The notes under the pieces: generated by a model | Told to the model about the DNA's origin: nothing | The model's database searches: none | The model's input: only the letters and a program-made list of their open reading frames with translations | Shown here: one piece after another, positions 1-4,889 of the stretch | Position numbering within the stretch: the first letter of the stretch is position 1 | Layout of the letters: the number at the start of each line of letters is the position of its first letter | Translations under genes and position numbers: made by a program | Assembly: GCA_030527085.1 (NCBI GenBank) | Contig: JAUNBN010000067.1 | Coordinates: 1 to 7,130 of the forward strand | Direction: 5' to 3' | Origin: Oscillospiraceae bacterium | GTDB taxonomy: Bacteria; Bacillota; Clostridia; Oscillospirales; Ruminococcaceae | DNA length: 7,130 nt

Positions 1-976
1 CTACAAAAACCGCATAGCGCTCGAGGTCTTTCACGTCCTCGCAGACGGCACGGGGGGACTCAGCTTTTTAAAGACCCTCGTGGCCGAATACCTGCGTCTG
101 GCAAAGGGCGCGGTTATCCCGCGCGACGAGGAAATACTCGACTGCAGCCAGACCCCCAGCCCCGAGGAATACGCCGACGGCTTCGCCGGAGCCGCGGGCG
201 AAATCGGAATGAGCCGCGCCGAAACAAGCGCCTATTTCATCAAGGGCACGGACGAGCCCGACGGATTTATCCATATAACGACGGGCAAGATGCCCGTTGA
301 GGAAATATTGAAGCGCGCCAAGGAAAAGGGCGTTTCGCTCACCGAATACATCGCCGCCGTATTGATAGACGCCGCCGCGAAGCTTCAGTACCGCGAGAGG
401 GCGGGCAGACGCGGGAGCTTCAAGCCCGTTAAGGTGAACGTGCCCGTAAATCTGAGGCGCTTCTTCGGCGTTAAAACAAAGCGCAACTTTTCAAACTATG
501 TGAATCCCGGCATAGACCCGAACTACGGGCACTACAGCTTTGACGAGATACTGAGCGAGGTTCATTATTTCATGGGCCTCGAGGTGACGAAAAAGAAGAT
601 GGCGGCGCGCATAGCCACTAACGTTAAAACCGAGCGCAACCCCTTTCTGCGCGTGACGCCGCTCATACTCAAAAACGCCCTTATGAAGCTGGTCTACGAG
701 TTTGTGGGCGACAGGCTGTCCACAACCTCCCTCTCAAACCTCGGCGACATGCGCCTGCCTGCGGAGATGGCGCGGCACGTCACGAGAATGGATCTCATTC
801 TGGGCCCGCTCGCGCGCAACAGAGTAATCTGCGCGGCCTCGAGCTACAAGGGTACATTGTATTTAAACTTTACGAGAACCATTCAGGAGAGCGATTTTGA
901 GCGCCTGTTTTTCACAAAGCTGGTGGAGCTGGGAGTTCCCGTCACGATAGAGAGCAACCAGCGCGAGACGGTATAA
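1..976 (+). CDS. Alcohol acetyltransferase / condensation-domain-like acyltransferase, 5' partial
   Basis: The reading frame is open from the left edge (first full codon at base 2) to TAA at 974-976, giving 324 residues. The real start lies outside the window; the GTG at 80 is internal. Near the visible N-terminus, FHVLADG (H11, D15, G16 of the visible part) matches the HxxxDG active-site motif of the condensation/alcohol acetyltransferase/PapA superfamily, in which His acts as general base in acyl transfer from CoA or carrier thioesters to an alcohol or amine. A later TTSLSNLGDMRLP stretch fits the conserved SNLG segment near the second half of such proteins. Family members usually run about 430-480 residues, so roughly the first 120 are missing. 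Predicted cytosolic. It is followed after 13 nt by a zinc-ribbon membrane protein, almost certainly in the same operon. The superfamily assignment is fairly sure; the substrate is unknown. Confidence 0.72.
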   Translation, partial: YKNRIALEVFHVLADGTGGLSFLKTLVAEYLRLAKGAVIPRDEEILDCSQTPSPEEYADGFAGAAGEIGMSRAETSAYFIKGTDEPDGFIHITTGKMPVEEILKRAKEKGVSLTEYIAAVLIDAAAKLQYRERAGRRGSFKPVKVNVPVNLRRFFGVKTKRNFSNYVNPGIDPNYGHYSFDEILSEVHYFMGLEVTKKKMAARIATNVKTERNPFLRVTPLILKNALMKLVYEFVGDRLSTTSLSNLGDMRLPAEMARHVTRMDLILGPLARNRVICAASSYKGTLYLNFTRTIQESDFERLFFTKLVELGVPVTIESNQRETV

Positions 977-989
977 AGGAGGCCCCAAA

Positions 990-1700
990 ATGTCCTATTG
1001 CGTAAACTGCGGCGTGAGGCTGGAGGACAGCGAGGAGCGCTGTCCCCTGTGCGGCGTTGAGGTTATAAACCCGGCGGCGGAGCCGCTTTCAAAGCGCAGC
1101 TACCCCTACCCCCGCCGCATAGAAACAATTAACAGAAAGCTCGATAAACGGATTTTCACCTTCGTTGCTCTCATGGCCTCGCTTATTCCCGCGGCCATAA
1201 CCCTCTTTTACGACGCCGTGGGCGTCGGCGGCGGCTTGAGCTGGTCGCTGTATGTAGTCGGTGCGCTGGCGCTCGCGCTCGTGGTCGTGCTCGTGCCGGT
1301 AAACTTTCCCAAGCTCAGCGCGGCTGTCTGCCTCGCGCTCGATTTTGCCGCCGCAACGGGCTATGTCTGGCTCATCGAGCATCTCGCGGGCGGGAGCTGG
1401 TTTTTGCAGCTGGGCCTGCCCATCTGCCTCTCGGCCGCCGTCGCAGCCATCACCATCGCCCTGCTCTGCGAGAGCGGGCGCGTGAGCGGGCTTTTGGGCA
1501 CCCTCGCTCTCTGTCTTTTTATAACGGGGCTGCTGGCTCTGGCGCTCGAGATAATCATAGACCTCTGGGCTCTGGGAAGCCTGGGTTTAAACTGGTCTGT
1601 TTATGTGGCGCTGCCCTGCGCCCTGCTCGCCGTTATAGCCCTGCTGCTCAGGCGCAGACAGCGTCTCAAGGACGAGATAAGGCGGCGTTTCTACGTCTGA
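990..1700 (+). CDS. Zinc-ribbon membrane protein, DUF6320-like
   Basis: This 236-residue protein starts at ATG 990, preceded by a strong AAAGGAGG at 975-982 that overlaps the stop of the upstream gene, so translation of the two is probably coupled. The N-terminus has two CxxC knuckles (C4/C7 and C18/C21), a small zinc ribbon of the kind seen on many Firmicutes membrane proteins. A Pro/Arg-rich linker follows. About six hydrophobic helices are visible near residues 54-74, 84-104, 108-129, 138-160, 165-190 and 200-220. The tail is strongly basic (RRRQRLKDEIRRR), suggesting a cytoplasmic C-terminus. There is no signal peptide and no catalytic motif that I recognise. From memory, proteins of this layout (DUF6320) often sit next to alcohol-acetyltransferase-like genes in Clostridia, which matches this context. 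A membrane partner or regulator of the acyltransferase is a guess; no function is established from the sequence. Confidence 0.8.
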   Translation: MSYCVNCGVRLEDSEERCPLCGVEVINPAAEPLSKRSYPYPRRIETINRKLDKRIFTFVALMASLIPAAITLFYDAVGVGGGLSWSLYVVGALALALVVVLVPVNFPKLSAAVCLALDFAAATGYVWLIEHLAGGSWFLQLGLPICLSAAVAAITIALLCESGRVSGLLGTLALCLFITGLLALALEIIIDLWALGSLGLNWSVYVALPCALLAVIALLLRRRQRLKDEIRRRFYV

Positions 1701-1720
1701 ACCGCCGGCGCTTATGCCGT

Positions 1721-1755
1721 TAAGTCCCGCGAAATAAAACTGCGGGGCTTATTTT
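1721..1755 (+). terminator. Probable terminator of the acyltransferase/DUF6320 operon
   Basis: The arm TAAGTCCCGC (1721-1730) pairs with GCGGGGCTTA (1742-1751), 10 bp with one G-U, across an 11-nt loop, followed by TTTT. It lies 20 nt after the stop of the upstream gene. The T run is short, so termination may be partial. A second hairpin, CCGCGAAATAA (1727-1737) with TTATTTTGCGG (1749-1759), overlaps it and cannot form at the same time. Confidence 0.55.
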
Positions 1756-1760
1756 GCGGC

Positions 1761-1847
1761 GATTGTACCAAAATCGAGCGTGTGAAACGCCGTATCCAAT
1801 GCCGAAGGCGGAGTCACGATTAAAACTTCAGGCGACGGGACACTCCC
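1761..1847 (+). repeat. Palindromic repeat family, copy 1 (upstream)
   Basis: This copy aligns by eye with the best-formed copy at 4475-4565. Shared blocks in order are GCGTGTGAAACGC (GCGTGTAATACGC in the other copy), a central GCCGAAGGCGG stem-loop, an A-rich stretch (TTAAAAC) and the identical right end GGGACACTCCC (1837-1847). The left end is degenerate. It ends 15 nt before the -35 box of the diguanylate cyclase promoter. No coding content is seen. It looks like a non-autonomous palindromic (MITE/REP-like) element. Confidence 0.6.
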
Positions 1848-1862
1848 TTTTTATGATTTGAA

Positions 1863-1891
1863 TTGAAAAATACACAAATAATATATATAAT
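1863..1891 (+). promoter_or_regulatory. Sigma-A type promoter of the diguanylate cyclase gene
   Basis: TTGAAA (1863-1868), a 17-nt spacer and a consensus TATAAT (1886-1891) lie in an AT-rich pocket that contrasts with the GC-rich flanks. Transcription would begin near 1898, giving a leader of about 155 nt before the ATG at 2053. That leader contains a whole copy of the palindromic repeat. Confidence 0.8.
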
Positions 1892-1913
1892 GAATTTTTA
1901 GATTGAGCGCGGC

Positions 1914-1929
1914 TTATTTTACCGAAAGG
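1914..1929 (+). repeat. Direct repeat, left copy, carrying a Shine-Dalgarno
   Basis: TTATTTTACCGAAAGG matches TTATTCTACCGAAAGG at 2030-2045 in 15 of 16 bases. The pair flanks the palindromic repeat at 1941-2028. The GAAAGG part can act as a ribosome binding site. Here it is followed 5 nt later by an ATG at 1935 that opens a 76-codon out-of-frame ORF overlapping the cyclase start. Confidence 0.75.
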
Positions 1930-1940
1930 TTTAAATGCAG

Positions 1941-2028
1941 GGGAAGTGTCCCAAGAGTGTGTTTAATGCCCCGGTTCCCCCGCTGAAGGCGGGTGAGATG
2001 TTAAAAAAGCGTGCAAATAGAACACTCT
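1941..2028 (+). repeat. Palindromic repeat family, copy 2 (in the leader)
   Basis: It begins with GGGAAGTGTCCC, which is nearly the reverse complement of the GGGACACTCCC right end of copies 1 and 4. It then aligns with the copy at 4475-4565 through CAAG, GTGT, a TTCCCCCGC-GGCGGG stem-loop, an A-rich block and a final CACTC (2023-2027). It sits between the transcription start and the ribosome binding site of the cyclase gene, so its hairpin would be part of the mRNA leader. Confidence 0.6.
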
Positions 2029-2029
2029 G

Positions 2030-2045
2030 TTATTCTACCGAAAGG
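2030..2045 (+). repeat. Direct repeat, right copy, working ribosome binding site of the cyclase
   Basis: TTATTCTACCGAAAGG is the second copy of the 16-bp direct repeat. Its AAAGG (2041-2045) lies 7 nt before ATG 2053, which is good Shine-Dalgarno spacing and the reason for choosing that start over the GTG at 2011, which lies inside the repeat. Confidence 0.75.
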
Positions 2046-2052
2046 CGGATCT

Positions 2053-4326
2053 ATGAGTTTAAGACTGCGTATCGCGCTGTCCATATTGGTTATCTGTCTG
2101 CTGCTCACCGGCTTGGTGATGGCGGTATTGGTCGCCGATGCGCGCTCGGAGAGAAGCTCCTATGAGAGCGCCCGCGAGGTGCTTATCAACAGCGCCCGCG
2201 AGCAGGCGGCGACAGTAGCGGGCGTTATAGGCGGGCAGTCTGAAACGCTCAGAGCCATGGCCGCCTCTTTGGAGTACCGCGCGGTATCCATAGAAGATTT
2301 TTCGCCCGAATCGCTCGAGAGCGTTGCGTCAGTCAGCGGCTTCGACACAATTTTCATGGCCCGCGCCGACGGCTCTGTTATAGACTACGGCGACGGTATA
2401 AACATCAGCGACCGCGTATATTTTCAAAGGGCCCTGAGCGGCGAGGCCTCGATGGAATACGCCGTCTTTCGCTACACCGGACGCGACGGCGTTGTTCTCG
2501 CCGTACCCTATTACCACGAGGGGCAGGTAGGCGGTGTGCTCTTCGGCATAGTTTACGAGGAGAGCCTGGGCGGCTTGCTCTCCAGCGAGAAATACGGCGG
2601 CAGCGGGTATTCATTTTTGGCCGACGGCATGGGAAATATCGTGGTGAGCGCTGACAGCGAGTTTGACGATTTAGAGGGCGTGAGCCTCTTTGAGCTCTCC
2701 GACGAGCTTGCTATTGAGGGCTACGACAACCTCGAGGCGGGCTTTAAGGACCTTTTGAGCGGGAAGATTGATTTCTTCTCCTACACCTATCAGGGCAAGG
2801 CGAGGGTCGGCGCGGCCGCACCGCTCGCAAGCTCGCAGATACCCGCCAACGACTGGTATGTTTTCAGCATAATAGACCAGGCCGAGCTCGACGCCGAAAT
2901 CAGAGCCAACCGCCGCAACGCGCTGGAGCCCATGGAGATACTGGCGGTCTTTTTCGTGCTGGCTCTTATCATCTTTCTGTTTCTTGAAAGAGACAGCCGC
3001 CGCCAGCTCGAAAAGGAGGCCGAGACTGAGCGCAGGCTGGCCGACGCCGCCAAGCTTCACGCTGAGGATTTGCGCAGCAGCGAGGAGCTCTTCCGCATAG
3101 TGGTAAGCCAGTGCGACAGGCACGTTTACAGATACGAGATTGAGGAGGGCGGCTCAAGCATCCCGGACGGAAGCTTCGCCCTCGGCAGGGTAGCCGAAGG
3201 CAGCCGCGAGCGCTACCGTAAATTCTTTGAGGATATCAATTCGGGGAAGAGCCCGCTCACGGCGGATATAGAGTTTGAGATGCATGTGGGCGGCGCCCGC
3301 TGGTACCGCCACAATTCAACCACCCTCTTTTCAGCCGACGGCCGCCCCAAAACCGCCGTTATCTCCTACTACGACTGCACACAGGAGCACGACCGCGAGC
3401 AGACCTTTACGCTCTGGGAGCAGCGGATAGCCTCTTTGAGCGGAGAGCACAACGCAATGTTTGAATGGAACCTCACTCTCGACAGGTGCGAGGGGGTCTA
3501 CGGCGCGATAGCCGAAAGCTTCGTCAAAACCAACAGGAGCAGCTTTAGGGAGTGCGCCAAAGCCTTCGTGGACACTCATATATATAAGGACGACGTCCCC
3601 GCCTTCACGCAGCTTATGTCTCGCGAGCGCCTTATCGGAAATTATTTCGACGGGCTGAGAAACGTAGACCTCGATTTCCGCTGCGCGCGCTCGGACGGCG
3701 AGATTTCCTGGATAAACGTAAACGTCAACCTCTCGCCCTACCCCGACACGCAGGAAATAAAGGCGTATATCCTCTTTACGGACATCGACAGCGAGAAAAG
3801 GGAGAAGCTGGAGCTCATAGCACGCTCGGAGCACGACGACATGACCGGCCTTTTGAACCGAAAGGCCTTTATCCGCCGCGTGGAAAACCTTTTGGAGCGC
3901 TCGTCTCAGGCGATGCACCTGCTGATAATGCTCGACCTCGACGGCTTCAAGCAGATAAACGACTCCCTGGGGCACGACGCGGGCGACAAGGCCCTTACGG
4001 CCTTCGCCGAGCGCCTGAGAACTCTCACCCGCTCCACCGACCTCTCAGCCCGTATAGGCGGCGACGAGTTTATGGTATTCCTGCCCAATATGCCGAAATC
4101 CTCAGACCTGGCTGCAAAGGTTAAGAGCATTTCCGGCGCCATGCGGGATATAATTGACCTGGGCGGCGAAACGAAGGTTTCTGCGAGCCTCGGCGCCGCC
4201 GTTTATCCGCGCGACGGCAGGAGCTACGAGGAGCTCTACAAGAGCGCGGATACGGCGCTCTACTACACCAAAACCCATGGCAAGAGCGGCTACAGCTTCT
4301 TTGAGGAATGGATGAATACTGATTGA
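2053..4326 (+). CDS. Membrane diguanylate cyclase, Cache-PAS-PAS-GGDEF
   Basis: This 757-residue protein starts at ATG 2053, whose AAAGG lies 7 nt upstream. A transmembrane helix (about 7-28) leads into an extracytoplasmic sensor of dCache type (about 34-290; note the SDRVYF block at 119-124 and VLAVPYYHEG after it). A second helix (about 296-313) follows, then a charged coiled-coil-like linker (about 315-345), two PAS-like segments (about 342-455 and 462-590) and a C-terminal GGDEF domain (about 590-757). The cyclase has DMTGLLNR (596-603), the LDLDGFKQIND metal/nucleotide block and an intact GGDEF at 669-673. RSTD (660-663) lies exactly five residues before GGDEF, so the c-di-GMP inhibitory I-site is intact. 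It should make c-di-GMP from 2 GTP in response to an unknown external ligand. No EAL domain is present. It is transcribed alone from its own promoter. The fold order is clear; the PAS boundaries are approximate. Confidence 0.92.
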   Translation: MSLRLRIALSILVICLLLTGLVMAVLVADARSERSSYESAREVLINSAREQAATVAGVIGGQSETLRAMAASLEYRAVSIEDFSPESLESVASVSGFDTIFMARADGSVIDYGDGINISDRVYFQRALSGEASMEYAVFRYTGRDGVVLAVPYYHEGQVGGVLFGIVYEESLGGLLSSEKYGGSGYSFLADGMGNIVVSADSEFDDLEGVSLFELSDELAIEGYDNLEAGFKDLLSGKIDFFSYTYQGKARVGAAAPLASSQIPANDWYVFSIIDQAELDAEIRANRRNALEPMEILAVFFVLALIIFLFLERDSRRQLEKEAETERRLADAAKLHAEDLRSSEELFRIVVSQCDRHVYRYEIEEGGSSIPDGSFALGRVAEGSRERYRKFFEDINSGKSPLTADIEFEMHVGGARWYRHNSTTLFSADGRPKTAVISYYDCTQEHDREQTFTLWEQRIASLSGEHNAMFEWNLTLDRCEGVYGAIAESFVKTNRSSFRECAKAFVDTHIYKDDVPAFTQLMSRERLIGNYFDGLRNVDLDFRCARSDGEISWINVNVNLSPYPDTQEIKAYILFTDIDSEKREKLELIARSEHDDMTGLLNRKAFIRRVENLLERSSQAMHLLIMLDLDGFKQINDSLGHDAGDKALTAFAERLRTLTRSTDLSARIGGDEFMVFLPNMPKSSDLAAKVKSISGAMRDIIDLGGETKVSASLGAAVYPRDGRSYEELYKSADTALYYTKTHGKSGYSFFEEWMNTD

Positions 4327-4373
4327 AAAGGTGTCTGCAGGCGAGCGCGGACGCGGCCTTGCTGAGAGTATAA

Positions 4374-4463
4374 GGGAGAAATAAAAGCGCGCAAAAGGAG
4401 CGCTCCCGCCAGGGTGCGGCAAGCGTGTGAATGCAGAGTAAATTCCACGCGAAAGGGTCACTC
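4374..4463 (+). repeat. Palindromic repeat family, copy 3 (degenerate, downstream)
   Basis: This worn copy starts 47 nt after the cyclase stop. It aligns with the next copy at a constant offset of 101 nt: GGGAG (4374-4378 versus 4475-4479), CCCGCC in the centre, TCCACGC (4444-4450 versus 4545-4551) and GGGTCACTC (versus GGGACACTC) at the right end. The central stem is broken, but a separate GGAGCGCTCC palindrome is present. Confidence 0.45.
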
Positions 4464-4474
4464 AACGCTAAAAA

Positions 4475-4565
4475 GGGAGTGGCTCAAGGGCGTGTAATAC
4501 GCTGTCTTTCCCCCGCCGTAGGCGGGGGAAAGACAGTAAAAGAATCCACGCAGTGGGACACTCCC
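4475..4565 (+). repeat. Palindromic repeat family, copy 4 (best formed)
   Basis: There are three nested inverted repeats. The ends are GGGAGTG (4475-4481) with CACTCCC (4559-4565). The middle pair is GCGTG (4490-4494) with CACGC (4547-4551). The centre is a perfect 16-bp stem, 4502-4517 with 4521-4536, closed by a GTA loop. The right end is GGGACACTCCC, identical to copy 1. No T run follows the stem on either strand, so it is not an ordinary intrinsic terminator. It lies 14 nt upstream of the -35 box of the tRNA promoter. Confidence 0.75.
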
Positions 4566-4579
4566 ATAAAAAACAGGCG

Positions 4580-4608
4580 TTGACACTTTTCGAGCCGGGT
4601 GATATAAT
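4580..4608 (+). promoter_or_regulatory. Sigma-A promoter of tRNA-Leu
   Basis: A consensus TTGACA (4580-4585), a 17-nt spacer and a consensus TATAAT (4603-4608) are present. The expected start is near 4615, about 13 nt before the mature tRNA. A full-consensus promoter fits a stable RNA gene. Confidence 0.9.
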
Positions 4609-4627
4609 ATCTTTCGGAAAAAGCTAT

Positions 4628-4712
4628 GCGAGTGTGCTGGAATTGGCAGACAGGCACGTTTGAGGGGCGTGTGTCTTATGGCGTACGAGTTCAAGTCTCG
4701 TCACTCGCACCA
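4628..4712 (+). tRNA. tRNA-Leu, anticodon GAG
   Basis: The acceptor stem is GCGAGTG (4628-4634) with CACTCGC (4702-4708), followed by discriminator A and an encoded CCA (4710-4712). The anticodon stem is CACGT (4655-4659) with GCGTG (4667-4671). The loop TTGAGGG has anticodon GAG at 4662-4664, reading CUC/CUU. The long variable arm is typical of a class II (Leu/Ser) tRNA. The T arm is ACGAG-TTCAAGT-CTCGT (4685-4701). The gene is intact although an integrative element abuts its 3' side, as expected when an element restores the tRNA end on insertion. Confidence 0.95.
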
Positions 4713-4716
4713 ACGC

Positions 4717-4769
4717 AAAAATCCCGCAGATGCCCATTTTTAGGACGTTTGCGGGGTTTTTATTTTTTT
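4717..4769. terminator. Bidirectional intrinsic terminator between tRNA-Leu and the integrase
   Basis: AAAAATCCCGCA (4717-4728) pairs with TGCGGGGTTTTT (4750-4761), with one G-T, followed by a further T-rich run to 4769. On the - strand the same stem ends in ATTTTTG, so it can also stop transcripts coming from int. It begins 4 nt after the tRNA CCA. Confidence 0.85.
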
Positions 4770-4780
4770 AAAAAATCAAG

Positions 4781-4812
4781 AGTCCAACTCCAGTCCAACT
4801 GAGAGTCCAACT
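4781..4812. repeat. Three AGTCCAACT direct repeats, likely integrase arm-type sites
   Basis: AGTCCAACT occurs at 4781-4789, 4792-4800 and 4804-4812, with periods of 11 and 12 nt, about one helical turn. The array lies between the tRNA and the integrase stop, about 70-100 nt from the tRNA 3' end. This is where the N-terminal domain of a bivalent tyrosine integrase is expected to bind. Confidence 0.7.
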
Positions 4813-4856
4813 TTTTTCAAAGCTTTTTCTCTGATTTCAGAATAATCCAAGCACCG

Positions 4857-4880
4857 GCGCGGCCCCTGCCGCGCTTTTTT
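4857..4880 (+). terminator. Intrinsic terminator on the + strand, antisense to int
   Basis: A perfect 7-bp stem GCGCGGC (4857-4863) with GCCGCGC (4868-4874) has a CCCT loop and is followed by T6 (4875-4880). The T run is only on the + strand, so it stops transcription heading from the tRNA side into the integrase gene and does not end the int transcript. It ends 9 nt from the int stop codon. Confidence 0.75.
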
Positions 4881-4889
4881 GATACCCTC

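Noticed and set aside
1742..1922. Near-match of GCGGGGCTTATTTTGC (1742) and GCGCGGCTTATTTTAC (1907) as a duplication flanking repeat copy 1
   Set aside because: 14 of 16 bases agree, but the first copy is already explained as a hairpin arm and the interval also contains the promoter, so an insertion footprint is not convincing.
2011..2052. GTG at 2011 as an earlier start of the diguanylate cyclase
   Set aside because: It lies inside the palindromic repeat, has no ribosome site, and would add a charged, polar extension before the membrane helix. ATG 2053 has AAAGG at the right distance and opens directly into the signal-anchor helix.
4502..4536. Perfect 16-bp hairpin as the terminator of the cyclase gene
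   Set aside because: No T run follows on either strand, and the stem is the centre of a dispersed repeat. It may slow polymerase but is not a standard intrinsic terminator.
4121..4694. Overlapping - strand ORFs over the cyclase end, the tandem repeats and the tRNA
   Set aside because: They cross a well-supported gene, palindromic repeats and a tRNA, have no ribosome sites, and give Arg/Ser/Pro-rich products typical of shadow frames in GC-rich DNA.
4781..4812. The three AGTCCAACT repeats as a CRISPR array
   Set aside because: The units are 9 nt with 2-3 nt spacers, far too short for CRISPR, and no cas genes are present. Integrase arm sites explain them better.
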